64,000 nt of DNA from Tetrapyrgos nigripes (taxonomy: Eukaryota > Basidiomycota > Agaricomycetes > Agaricales > Campanellaceae), in NCBI GenBank assembly GCA_013368315.1, contig JAACJM010000137.1, forward strand, positions 124,001-188,000. Reading direction: 5' to 3'. How positions within the stretch are numbered: the first letter of the stretch is position 1; every line of letters begins with the position of its first letter. Shown in pieces: positions 24,107 to 36,428 of the stretch. The position numbers and the translations under genes were made by a program. The notes under the pieces were generated by a model. The model saw only the letters and a list, made by a program, of their open reading frames with translations. It was not told the origin of the DNA and did no database searches.

Positions 24107-27100
24107 TTCGCCTATTCAACCTCAATCTATCTTATTTTCAAAAGTTTCTTGGCCTTTGATTAGTCTACTTTACTGTCTCTTGCTGTATATTCTACTTGCT
24201 TTTGTTTCACAGAAACTCTCTACTTGAATTTACTTTAGAAGCAGTCTTCTTCAACGGTTGGCATTTTATCTATAGTTAACGGGGGCTCTAGTAAAATAGA
24301 ACCATTTTTTGACAACCTCATCTTAACTTCATTCTGCATCTGGAAATGACAGCCGTTCAACACCAAAGTGAACGAGGAGACTGCTGTTGACGTCGTCTGG
24401 CCCGCACAACTATAATCATGTCCGTGTGAAAAGACTGCAATGAGTGCGTAGCACGGGTCACTGCTAGTCGTCTGATAAAGATCGACATACATGTATTTGC
24501 GTTAACTTTATCCAAAAGTTCCTATCCCAAACTCTGCCCCAAAACCTCCCAAAGAACACCCGGCATTACCACCTGATATTCTCCAACGACGCGCAAGATT
24601 GCTTGAAAAAAATGAGGGTACACAGGGGGATGAGGTTCTGAATCTTGATCATGCATGTCGGTGAAGAGGCGTAAAAGCAAATGCGTTGGTGTGGTCCTCA
24701 TAGTAGGCGTGTTGGTTGCGTTAGCATAATAGGCATCGGCATCATCTCTTGCTTCTTCTGCCTCTTCGTTGCGGATTTCGTCGACACCGTCATACTCATA
24801 GCCTGGACGCATGTGACTGCTGAATCAGGATGACGATGAGAATGAGAGGAAGATTGAAGAGACTTTGAAGACCTAGCAAAGGAAGTAGAAGGCAGGGAAT
24901 TAGACTATATATTGTATCGTACTTCGGCAGGTCGCGTGTGCAATACACGAGAATAAACAAGGATTCAAAGAACGATGAAGAGCGGGAACGCCGTTGAGGA
25001 GAAAGAACAAAAAAAGAACAGAAGAGTACACGTACATTCTCCATACTGAGACCAGTATCCCCCTCAGCTCTCTGAGTCCCGAGTTCGAGTCCCATGCTCT
25101 AGCTATGGCTTGCACCCGTATCCCCACTAATCTAATCCAAGCAAAGTCCCCGTCTCCTTCCTATCTCTCCTCATCTCAAATCTTATTCACCGTCCCTTCA
25201 CTCACTACGTTCTCTACCCGAATAAAGCTCCTCATCCAATCAACTAAAAACCACTCATCCAAGTGGGTATTGTCTTGGTGGTTTGGTTTGAGGGGATGTG
25301 TAGAACGTGGGGATTTATCGTTGCCGGAAGACCTAATGATACGAGAGAAAGAGATGAGCTGGCGTGTTTCGTACAGGCAGAGCCAGCCCCCCTCGAGGAC
25401 GGGACGTAGACCGAGAATGAGAGTCCAAGTACGATGGGAATATCGAGAACCAGTCCGAGACAAACAACGAATGGATAGCGGTGAGGGAATGAAGACTCGT
25501 CGTCGAAAATCCTCGCAATGCAGGTTTGGTAGCTTTCTGATAGTAGATGCCGAGAGAAGGAATGGTCCCTGAATGGAATTATCAATATACAACGAGCTTG
25601 AAGTTGAGGTTGAGGATGAGGCTGCAAGAAAGAAAGAAAGGATACACGTACCAACCTGACGCTCCTCCTCCGAAACCTAACCCCTCCGATCGTCTCATCT
25701 ATACTCGCACTCATACTGGTATTCGTCTACCCATCCAAGCAGAAATCCCGCCCCTTCCTATCTCCCTCTATTGCGTCTTCTACAGCGGTAACCTTCCCCC
25801 TTGACCAAGTTCCTCGGACCTCTCTCTGAACCGAAACATCAGAACCTTCTCAGAGTCGACCCTCCTTCGCGAGCGAGACGATGTTTTCGTTCGGCTTTGA
25901 GAGAAGAGGGTAATATAAGACGGGCGGGAAGGATGAAGAGTGCGTTGAGGACATTTGTTGAGGCTGTGAGCATAGATTTGTAGTCGTTTGGAGGCAACAT
26001 CAGACAACAGCTACTGTTGAGAAATCGACGTGGTGGTAGTAGTTAGACTGTTGCTCAGCTGTTTAAAGCGCTAGATGCTCATCGCCTCCTGTCCAACATC
26101 GACAGTGCCCCCTGTTATCGTCTTTGAGTGGCTTCAAGAGCTCAGAACGTGTCCATGGAGAAAGATACGAGTCGAGCTACTCGGAAATCGTCGAGATGGA
26201 TGCGGTGCGGGAAAACAGACTCGGAGAGCTCATGGATTGTGTAGAGGCAGTGGAGAGTGAAGCGAAAGGCTTGGTTCAGCGTTCAGGGTGTTGGACTCAG
26301 GGTTAGGGTTCCAATGTGTTCCTCACGTCGCATGCATTCCTCTCTGGAGCTACTACGTCCTACCTCCGAGTGTTTCGATGAAATGGCAGCAAGCTCGCAT
26401 GCAGGAATGATCGGTGTTGAAATAGTGCCGGTGTCAGGAACTGATACTGTATCGGATGTTGTTCGTCCGAGGGTTCTCGAAAAACGTGTCATGCCTATTT
26501 CAAGCCATGAAAGCATCGGATGTTAGTTCGTCCGAGGGTTCTTGAACAAAGGCGTCTTTTATTGATCATGAGAGCCGACACAGAGGGACTCGGGCGAAGC
26601 AGAAGGAAAGCCGTGCAGGATCCAAGATGGTACATGTGAATGTCATATAAAAAGACGACTAGCTCGCTCTCTGATTGGATACATATCTAAAAAGATCAGT
26701 GTACAGCCAATTAAATAGAAGCGTTCGCATGAATACAACTCGCTACACCGGTAGTAGAGGGATATATCGGAAATGAAGCGTCCGGGGGTTTGGTTCATCG
26801 TTGGCGCCCTTGTCAAAGCTAGACAGATGCGCCACAAATGAGAGAACATGCAGATAACACGAGGAGAACATTCTTGGGCCATGCGTTTTCCAGGCCGTTT
26901 GCTTCCACTTCTTAACACCTCTGATCGGATTTGGTTCAACTCCGGGTGCGTTCACGCGTCATCCTTCAACACCTTTCACCGTATACAAGTACTTATTGTG
27001 GCAGCCATACCTCCGCCCTCCTCTATCATTTTACTCGCCCTCTTGAATCCTTTCCTCATTGAGGTTTGCTACGCGCTCTGGTCATACTCTGATATCAAAT

Positions 27101-27636
27101 TTCCCTGGTACGTTAACATGTATCGGCGTTGTTTAGATATGTACTCACTCCCAGGCACTTTGATTTATCCTCTGCGAAACCCATCCTCTGTCGTATCTAG
27201 AAGTTCTTGAAGCACGATTTCTACACCCTCAGTTCACCTATATCGACTTCATCTATTCGTACGCCGTCTACCCGCTAACGTTTAATCGAATCACTGATTC
27301 CCTTTTTGCTCGACATTTCCCTTGATCCCTCGCTATATTCTGAAACCAATTACTCGGTGCGTCAGTATCCCGTATGAGATTATGGACATACACTAATTTC
27401 TTGAGATTTTCTAGTTAATCATTCCACGGTGGCTTTGCCTCGCTCCCAATTTGATCCTCCCTCCTCCCCCTCCTCCCCGTCTTGCGTTCAGAGGCAGATC
27501 ATCATCATCATCACCTTTCCTCTTCATCGTTGTTCAGAAGTATTGTATTTTGATAAATCCATTTGGGAGCCGTAAGTATTGGGTTTAGTGGTTCGCAGAC
27601 AGTATGCCTAATTTGGTCATAGAATACTAGGCCGAG
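24107..27636. other. Gene-poor stretch
   Basis: No gene supported. A minus-strand frame at 24522-24812 (MRPGYEYDGVDEIRNEEAEE, then an acidic and proline-rich sequence) is the best coding candidate but has no homologue that I recognise. Overlapping frames of similar length on both strands at 25000-25800 suggest composition, not genes. A CT-rich tract and a (TCA)n run lie at about 27450-27515, just upstream of the CHAT gene. Confidence 0.3.
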
Positions 27637-30600
27637 ATGTCAGAATCCAATATTCCATTGGTGGATCAAACAAGAGATCCAGCTACAGAGGTTGTATGTA
27701 CCCATTGCAATCACATACTTTACAAGTCTAATACAACTATGGTAGGGGGCAGACAGAACACTCGCTCAGCCTACACCTGACTATCATGAAGATGAGGCTG
27801 CAGAGCTTGAGATGGCCATTAGCATGTCTTTAGGACAATCTAACGCTGAGGTATGTAAATATCAGGTCAAGGAATTCCCAGCATACTTACAGTTATAGTA
27901 TAGACCACCGAGGACAGCTCTGATGACTACATGGCTATTGACATAGAGGAGCAGGCTGAGCTTGACCAAGCTTTGTTTCTGTCAAGTCTTCCATCAGAGT
28001 TGTTTGATGAGCAAGTAGCCCAGCTCTCCGAGACCAGGGCTGAGGTTGAGCTGTTATCTGGTTGGGAGATGAAGGTATGTTCCAGTTGTCTTGATATCAA
28101 CCATACACAAACTGACTTGATATGAACAGGTTAATGAGTTGAACGATTCTGCAGTGCAGCTGGCAGAGCATTTCCAACAGTCTGGAGACTGTGCCGAAAT
28201 TGATAGTGCAGTACAACTCATGGAGGCAGCAATTAAGCTGATTCCTGATGGCCATAATGCTGCCAAGTCATGCCAGCTCAGTAACCTCGGGAGTGCCTTT
28301 TCCTATCGATTTGAGCGTCTCGGGGAGCTGGGGGACATTGAAAACGCTATTTGCTTCATACGACAGGCCGTCGATCTGACCCCTGATGGCCATGCTGACA
28401 AAGCAGCCATGCTCAATAACCTTGGGAAGGCCTTTTCCTTCGATTTGAGCGTCTCGGGGAGCTGGGGGACATTGAAAACGCTATTCGCTTCATACGACAG
28501 GCCGTCGATCTGACCCCTGATGGCCATGCTGACAAAGCAGCCATGCTCAACAACCTTGGGAGTGCCTTTGAGAGTCGATTTGAGCGTCTTGGGGAGCTGG
28601 GGGACATTGAAAATGCTATTCGCTTCAAGCGTCAGGCCGTCGATCTGACCCCTGATGGCCATGCTGACAAAGCAGCCAGGCTCAACAACCTTGGGAGTGC
28701 CTTTGAGAGTCGATTTGAGCGTCTTGGGGAGCTGGGGGACATTGAAAATGCTATTCACTTCATGCATCAGGGCGTCGATCTGACCCCTGATGGCCATGCT
28801 GACAAAGCAGCCATGCTCAACAACCTTGGGATTGCCTTTTCCTGTCGATTTGAGCGTCTCGGGGAGCTGGGGGACATTGAAAACACTATTCGCTTCAAGC
28901 GTCAGGCCGTCGATCTGACCCCTGATGGCCATGCTGACAAAGCAGCCTGGCTCAACAACCTTGGGAATGCCTTTTCCCATCGATTTGAGCGTCTCGGGGA
29001 GCTGGGGGACATTGAAAACGCTATTCGCTTCATGCATCAGGCCGTCGATCTGACCCCTGATGACCATGCTGACAAAGCAGCCATGCTCAACAACCTTGGG
29101 AATGCCTTTGAGAGTTGATTTGAGCGTCTCGGGGAGCTGGGGGACATTGAAAACGCTATTCGCTTTAAGCGTCAGGCCGTCGATCTGACCCCTGATGGCC
29201 ATGCTGACAAAGCAGCCAGGCTCACCAACCTTGGGAATGCCTTTTCCTGTCGATTTAAGCGTCTCGGGGAGCTGGGGGACATTGAAAACGCTATTCACTT
29301 CAAGCGTCAGGCCGTCGATCTGACCCCTGATGGCCATGCTGACAAAGCATACAAGCTCAACAACCTCGGGAGTGCCTTTTCCCATCGATTTGAGCGTCTC
29401 GGGGAGCTGGCGGACATTGAAAACGCTATTCGCTTCAACTGTCAGGCCGTCGATCTGACCCCTGATGGCCATGCTGACAAAGCAGCCCAGCTCAACAACC
29501 TTGGGAATGCCTTTGAGAGTCGATTTGAGTGTCTCGGGGAGCTGGGGGACATCAAGAATGCCATTTCAACTTTCCAGCAATCTACAAAAAATTCATCCAG
29601 CCCTCCTTCAGTACGATACAAAGCTGCTTGTAGATGGGCAACCCTATCTTCAGCTTACCAAGATTCCTCTCTAGCACTTGATGCATACAAAGTGGTTTTT
29701 GAAATCATCCCGCAGTTCATTTGGCTTGGGCAGACTGTTCACCAACGTTATGAGGAATTGCCCAAAATTGGTCGGACCATCAATGCTGCTGTTGCAACTG
29801 CTATTTCTGCTGGGAATCTCACCCAAGCAGTTGAGTGGTTGGAGGAAGGTCGTGGCATAGTCTGGGGCCAGCTACTCCAGTTGCGATCACCACTGGATGA
29901 TCTTCATGATCAGCACCCTCAGCTTGCTAAGGATCTGGAGAGGGTTTCTAGGGTGCTAGAAAATGCTGGGACATCCACCCGCTCCAATGTCATTGATATT
30001 ACAAATGTCCATGGATCTGTGACTGGGGAACAAGAAGCCCAGCAGCATACTAGATTGGCAGCTGAGTATGAAGAGCTCATTGTCAAAATCCGAGATTTGG
30101 ATGGCTTTGATAGCTTTTTGAAGCCTAAGAAACTCTCAGCTCTTACACCCGCTTCTGCAAATGGACCCGTCATCATGTTAAATATTGATCAGTTGAGATG
30201 TGATGCAATCATTCTTTCCTCTTCCCATGGAATCAACCATTTTCCCCTTCCCAAACTCTCATTCAAGCAAGTGGAGGAGCTGCGCCTGAAACTACTTTCA
30301 TCGCTAGAAGCCAGTAATGTTAGGGTGGATCGCAATGGAGAACGCAAAAGTATCCAGCTCGCAAGAGGAAAACAATGCGGGGATCAGTTCAAATCAGTCT
30401 TGGCTGAGTTATGGTCCAAGGTAGTCCAACCTATTCTGTCTGAGATTGAGGATGTGGTAAGCTCTCATGCTGGTGTAATTGACGAGATACTTACTCAATA
30501 CTTGCTTCAATAGCTACATGACTCTGCAGAACATCATCTTCCTCATATTACATGGTGTGCAACAGGGGCACTGGCTTTTCTTCCCATTCATGCTGCTGGG

Positions 30601-31338
30601 ATCTATGGTTCCAAAGATCCTTCAGACAATATTAAACTCTCTGACTTTACTGTCTCTTCATATACAACAACACTCAGTGCTATGCTCAACTCTGGTTGTC
30701 AAACAAAGCAGGAGCCAAGGGAAAAACCAAAAGTCCTTATTGTCTCACAACCTGCTACACCAGGCTTGAACCTTCTCCCTGGCACTGAGAAGGAGGCAAT
30801 GGCTATCCAGGCCTACACAACACCAGAGGGTAGCCTCCATCTCACTCATCACAATGCCATTGTTGACACTGTCAAGAATGAAATGAACAAGTATGAGATC
30901 GTCCATCTTGCTTGTCATGGAATTCAAGATACGAAAAACCCTCTCAATAGTGCATTCGCTCTCTACGACGGAAGACTCAAGCTCCACGATTTGATGAAGT
31001 TATCCCTTGAGAATGCGGAACTCGCATTCCTCTCCGCATGTCAGACAGCAGCAGGCGATGAGAACCTCCCTGAAGAATCTGTCCATCTTGCGGCTGGTAT
31101 GCTTGCCATAGGTTATCCGAGTGTCATTGCTACCATGTGGTCGATTGGGGACAAGGACGCACCTATAGTCGCTGATAAAGTCTATGAAAGTCTCTTGGAG
31201 CGTCACGACGAACCAGTGACAAGGAACCCGAGACAGATTGCAGCATATGCACTTCATGGAGCTGTCGAACATTTGCGAGATAAGGTTGGTGAGATGGAAT
31301 TTGTGAGGTGGGTTCCATTTGTCCATTACGGAGTTTAG
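27637..31338 (+). CDS. UIM-TPR-CHAT protein (frame broken in the TPR array)
   Basis: Exons: 27637-27693, 27746-27850, 27904-28074, 28130-30456, 30514-31338. Exon 2 encodes a ubiquitin-interacting-motif-like helix, DEAAELEMAISMSLGQ; exon 3 a second, weaker one, EEQAELDQALFLSS. Exon 4 holds ten 45-residue TPR-type repeats, then the family linker (ALDAYKVVFEIIPQFIWLGQ, VEWLEEGRGIVWGQLLQLRS). Exon 5 is the CHAT domain, a caspase/separase-type cysteine protease fold: ITWCATGALAFLPIHAAG, IVHLACHG (catalytic His) and LAFLSACQTA (catalytic Cys), ending FVHYGV. Damage: one base missing near 28438-28441 shifts frame 2 to frame 1, and CGA to TGA at 29116-29118 adds a stop. Everything else is open, including the catalytic dyad. 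Roles are inferred: CHAT proteins cleave partners after activation through their sensor part; here the sensor may bind ubiquitin. It could be a young pseudogene, a variable allele or an assembly error in repeats. Confidence 0.75.
28259..29607 (+). repeat. Ten tandem 135-bp units encoding 45-residue TPR repeats
   Basis: Units begin at 28259, 28394, 28528, 28663, 28798, 28933, 29068, 29203, 29338 and 29473 (using GCTGACAAAG as the marker; the first is diverged). Spacing is 135 bp except one 134-bp step that is the frameshift. Units 2 to 10 are nearly identical, and variation is concentrated in one short block (SYR / ESR / SCR / SHR before FERL) and in the IRF(K/M/N) position. The first and last units differ more, as expected of an array that expands and converts internally. 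The antisense strand is also open for 389 codons as a by-product of this regular structure. Confidence 0.9.
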
Positions 31339-34300
31339 TGATTCTTCCAGTACGTTCCTCTGTTATCTTTTGAAAACTACTCTGATTTAAAACTTGAATC
31401 TAGGTTTATATTGAACTGCTGGGGCCAACGATTATGAAATGGAAGAAATTTTAGAAAGGAAAAAAAAATCTATGTATGTAACAGTTTGAGAATGGTTGAT
31501 TAACGGGCCTGGTCATCCTTAGGTGTACTATCTATCTATCTTCTGCCTACTGGTCATGAATACATTGTTTGTCTGTCCGTAGAACTTTCATGAAGTCTCA
31601 GAAGCGGTGGTAAGTATTGAGCAACAAATGAGTCATTGGCGTTGAGAACAGAAGGCATATCGTATATCACCATGGCAGGTAGAATAACTAATGAATACAT
31701 TATTCCTGACTCGCAGCTAGGAATGTATAAATGGTTCAACGTCAAACTGAATGGGTACGTACCTTATAATGTTGAAACGCTATAGGTCTGAAAAAAGCAG
31801 AGGGACTCAGATTCATAATTAGGGCGTACTCACCGTATAGCAAGATGCAAAACTATTGAGACGTATTTTTGGTGGCGAGTTTGAGAGAGTCAACAGACTC
31901 GGAGTTCTCATAGGATGAGAGTGATTCACTAATGACGAGATATACACGCAAAAATAATCGGAGTAGAAATGCGTCATTGCTATGATACCAGTGCAGACAG
32001 TTCGAGTTGAAAGGGGCATTAGTAGTTGGTCGGAATTACTAGTAGTGTGAGACTCAATCCAGATATGAATCGTTATGCCCTGTTTGAGCGTCCATCTGAG
32101 AAGCTACATAAGTTGGAGTACCATTTGCAAGTGGGAAAGGTTGAAATGAAGGATTGATGAATGAAAGGAGACTCGAGAGTCACTTGGTAACTCTCTTTGC
32201 TACCACCACCATCGTTGACGTATGCTCTCAACGTCTTGAGTGGAGTAGAATGACATGATTTGGCGGATTTTTGGGGCTAAAACACCGCCAAAAGGTGTAG
32301 CCTGCAGTACCAAGGACATTGGTACTACACATCTTCAAGTTCGTGTCTAGGCGGTTGTAGAGTGCCCATTCTGTAATTCCACCACCTTGCAGACTGTAAC
32401 GAGCACATTATTGTCCGTGGTTCTCTGGGAAGCGTCGTCCCTAGGTATGTCTCACTTCTGTATGTTCACTAACCGTGCCATACTGTTAGTTAGAGCCTAT
32501 TTATCTCGTCGGGACTTGACTTGAGCCAAAGGAACACCCCGACGGAAACCGGCCCTCAAGCACTTTGCGTCGATGTCACACGTTGTGCTCTGGCTTTATC
32601 ACACTCTTTCACGGATGGTCCGCAGCTCGGTGAGCTATTCTCTTTCTTCTCTTCATGTAGCAATGTGTCAGTCCAAGTTCCATCAAGTATCCTGAAAACT
32701 GAAGAGGGTACGGGACCCATGCGACAAGATATCGCTGTTATTTTGTTTGAGGTAGGTTTTCTCGGCATATATAGCGTAGAACGCACTCGTTTACTGATGT
32801 CTGTCCTTGTTTTTCTTCTTTTCTCCTCTTGTCCTCTTCTCGACTTTCCTCATCCCTATTCTTGTCTATGTCTGACTCCTCGCCTCAAAATGACTATAGC
32901 GTTATACTCTGACCGATACCTATTTCACGTCTCTTCAAAATGCAGAATCCAGGATGAGAGTAGACATAGAAAAGGCGAGGGGTTAGCAGTGGGTCATAGT
33001 GTGATTTCCTACTATTGGGTCCTTGTGGTTGGCTTTTCAGCCAGGTGAGTTTTTGCTTCACTCCCCTCATTGCCTTGCTTTGTCGTTGTCGAGACTGACG
33101 ATGACTCGACATCATTCTCAACTTACAGATATATCATTTCGTCCTTCGTCTTCAGCATCTACGTGTACAAAAATGCGACGCTTCAAGTAGCTCAAATCTC
33201 ACTGATATCCCCCCTTTTACTATCCATGACACAAGAGTTATCACCGTCTGAGACACCAACCCTTTCCCCATCCCCTCTATATGCCTCTCCCCTCCCCTCC
33301 TCCCCCGCTATAACATCAAGACTGAGACTGTACGCCTTGCAAAGCCTGAGCATATGCGGGTTTCCGTATGTGTATGGGCTCCTGTCAAGGTTGTGGTCAC
33401 AGTTTCTGGGGAGTTGGGTGACGGTTCTCAAGAAACTGGAACTTCAAAACGAGGTGACATCTGAAGGCATGGGAGAGAAACAAGGGGTGAGAGGCGCAGT
33501 TATGTGCTGGACAGACCCTAGATCCTGTGGGGGCGTATGCGGTCTCGCTTTCGCTTTCATTTCATCAATGTCAGTGTTGGGTGGGGTGTAGTCTGATACC
33601 TTGACTGCTGTATGGAGGTGAGGTTGACGTCGATGGGCCGTGGGTAGTCGGTCTCTACTGGGAGTTATGGGCCCTCGCATACTCTACAATCAACGAGGAA
33701 GCCTATCCCAACCATGGCACTCAAGTCTCGTCCTCTCACCACCCACGCTCAGCACTCATGACTCTCCCTCCCCACTTTCCCAATGTCCCAACCGAGCAAC
33801 TCTAATCCCAAACTCTAATCCCAAACTCTAACTGTCAACGAATTATTTCGTCCACCTCTTTCCCCTCACTCCTCCTCCTCGGCGACCTCTTCCCTCTCCT
33901 CCACCAACTTATGCAACAAAGAAGCATCGCCAAAGTCAACGACCATGCCAGTTCCAATACCAGTCGGGTTTATTGGCCCCCGTCTTTCGAAACTCCATGG
34001 AAGTCGGAGGATGCGACTGGGACACCACTATTCGCTTTTTCTCGCCTCAAAGTAGACGATGATGACAAGCCTTTCCGCAACCAGACGAATACCCATCCCA
34101 CTCAAGCCGATTCTGCCCCCAGCCTACCTCCCATCCACTGACCTGCGTATGGCCATGCGAGGGTGGTCCTCTTTGAGCCATCAACATTTGCTCCATCCTG
34201 ACCGTTCCTCCTTATTCTGGTCATGCATCAACTCATCAGCTTATTTTACTGTGTCCCCCCACGTCGCGGTCGGGGATACGCTCTGCCACCTTTCTCTTAC

Positions 34301-35001
34301 CCCTCATCTCGCTCTCTTCATTGTCGTATCTTCGTCCAGCTCAGTAGACGCCCTTGGCTCTGGATTGACGAGTTGGGTACTCGCGTGCTCTGCTGCTACG
34401 CATCAGGAGTCGGATGACGGGGATGAATGATCAGCGAGTATGGGAAAAGTGGGGAAGGCGGGTTGGGAAATGGGAAGGGAATGCCACCAGGGGGGTACAG
34501 GTGAAGAACAGCACAAGTCCAACGACAAGTAGCACCGACTTCTCTATACGACGACACCAAGGGATATCACCGGAACAGTCTCCCCCGCATCACCTGGAGA
34601 AATGACTTCCCCTTTGTCTACCTCCAACTGCGTACCTTCTCGATGTTTCTTTCTTTTCCCGTTCCTCACCTTCACCTCAAACTCATCGCTACCACAAGCG
34701 CCCACTGTGTACCCTCTATCTCCAACGGCGGCATCTGGTATGGTGCACTGATGATGTGCTCTAGGCGTTGGGTCGGAAGTTTTTGGAAAGGGGATATAGA
34801 GGAAACTTGGGATAAGGCGTAGGGGGGGAGGTTAGGCGAAGTTATCTTTGGGCTCGGACTGGTACTATACAAGCTGTGATATGATGGTGAGTTTTCCACT
34901 CTTTGTCAAACACCAAACTGAGTCGACATTTTCTAGATGTTTTACCTATCCTTCTCTACCTATCTCTGTGATTCTATGCTACCCTGGACTGAGTCAATAT
35001 A
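31339..35001. other. Gene-poor stretch
   Basis: After the CHAT gene no further gene is supported. Frames at 32521-33048, 33070-33591 and 33911-34430 are unremarkable and mirrored by opposite-strand frames. 33760-33830 has a triple repeat of CCAACTCTAATC-like phrases. CT-rich runs are common from 33230 to 34100. Confidence 0.3.
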
Positions 35002-35010
35002 CAGATATAT
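35002..35010. repeat. 9-bp target-site duplication, left copy
   Basis: CAGATATAT, identical to 36420-36428 and immediately adjacent to the inverted repeat. The neighbourhood of the right copy is (AT)-rich, so part of the match could be chance. Confidence 0.55.
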
Positions 35011-36419
35011 CGGGTATCAGAAATCTGCGGGTACCCCATGCGGGTACACAGCGGGTACATGCGGGTGATGCGGGTGATGCGGGTACCCATTACCCTTTGC
35101 TTATCATGTAGAATCTTAGTTGATTAAGCCTTCTAATTGCTCTTTTTATTGTGTAGATAGTCCTTTCAAAATGCAGAGTCTGTTGTGTAGCAATTTCACA
35201 AAGAACAGAAAGCGCTGTCGGTATTGAGGTAAAATCATTCATACAAAAATGATGGGATTTATGTGGTATATGCAAGACTCAGCATCACCTATCATTGACA
35301 CTTTCTGACCCACTCTGCACTTACTTTTGCCCTTCTCTGCAAATGGGACTGCTTGTAAGTATGAGTATCCAACGTTACATAGCCTTAGTTGCATAGAATA
35401 TTCTTTTTGTAGAAATGGCTTGGTAAAAGCATCATACGGCCCGCTGTTGATGCTACTTTAGCAGGCAGGTTAGTGTACCAGCATGAAAGGCAGTTCAGTC
35501 ACAAATTACAGCCAAAAAATCTAACACCAGATTTGACATTTTCTATTTATTTTTTTTTTGGATTTCTTCTGGATTTTTTTTGGTCAGAGAGACTGAGCTT
35601 TCATTCATGCCAGGACAGTAGTATGTATGTGCAAATAGCCGTTCATTCTCTTCAACGGACTCTCATACAACATCAAGGCAAGAAACATAGTACCCGCATA
35701 GGTACCCGCATGGTACCCGCATGGGTACCCGCATGTACACAGCCACTGCGGGTACCATGCGGGTACCATTCGTGAGCATTACTAACATCCACACAACATC
35801 TAACAGTTTGAAAACAAGGAATGTTGTAGCTTCTGTACTAATAGCCAGTACCTTGACATGCTCAATGTGTAGAAGTAAATTTCTATCATAAATTCTAGTA
35901 AACCTTGGGCTGAATTCACATTGATCTTGACTTTTCTAGAATTGGATGAACAAATTACTTTATTGAACACTTGAAACATTGACTCAGTGATGTATTAGAA
36001 TGAGTATGTTGCATTTACACTGCGAACCACGAAGAGTTTTATTGATGCAGGCTTCATTTCAAGTCTAAGGGTAATTTGGGTACATAATTCATAGAATATT
36101 GGCATGCAGAGAATGGAAATAGTCTCTAGTGCATGCAATAAGCTTTTGGCAAAAATATCTAGGCTGCTTTGTAGAGAAATACTCGAGTTAGGAATGAGAC
36201 TACTGCAGATGGGAGTGAGTGGCTGTGCTTATCCATGTACATTTGAGTTTCACTACACTTCGTTGAAGTCTATCTACAAGCTCTATATTCACTTTTATGT
36301 CTCTCTACTATGTTACAAATGCTCGTATGTATGTCATATAATGCTGAACTCAAATATTTAATGGTACCCGCAGCCCACCCGCAGACCCGCATGGGGTACC
36401 CGCAGATTTCCCTATACCG
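35011..36419. mobile_element. Non-autonomous inverted-repeat element with GGGTACCCGC clusters, 1409 bp
   Basis: The ends are related inverted repeats: left CGGGTATCAGAAATCTGCGG then GTACCCCATGCGGGT; right, reverse-complemented, CGGTATAGGGAAATCTGCGG then GTACCCCATGCGGGT. CAGATATAT occurs directly outside both ends (35002-35010 and 36420-36428), a perfect 9-bp target duplication. Many copies of (T)GCGGGTACC lie behind both ends and in a third cluster at about 35690-35770, there in both orientations. No transposase is encoded. A 9-bp duplication would fit Mutator-like elements, while the clustered subterminal motifs recall hAT elements; the superfamily is left open. Confidence 0.65.
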
Positions 36420-36428
36420 CAGATATAT

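Noticed and set aside
25070..25110. tRNA B-box-like GAGTTCGAGTCCC
   Set aside because: No matching A box, acceptor stem or anticodon arm within 60-90 bases upstream.
24994..25714. Overlapping 138-192 codon frames on both strands
   Set aside because: Neither strand shows splice structure, signal or family; mutual mirroring suggests low stop density by composition.
26296..26312. TTAGGG-type telomere-like phrase (also near 15384)
   Set aside because: Only one or two copies; the one near 15384 belongs to the inverted-repeat element. No telomere.
28303..29472. 389-codon minus-strand open frame over the TPR region
   Set aside because: It is the antisense of the 135-bp coding repeats; its peptide is just as periodic and has no family. 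The sense strand has the conserved TPR and CHAT context.
28259..29607. CRISPR-like regular repeats
   Set aside because: The 135-bp units are coding TPR repeats without unique spacers, in a eukaryotic gene.
33760..33835. Short tandem CCAACTCTAATC-type phrases
   Set aside because: Two to three imperfect copies in a CT-rich tract; too little to call a functional repeat.
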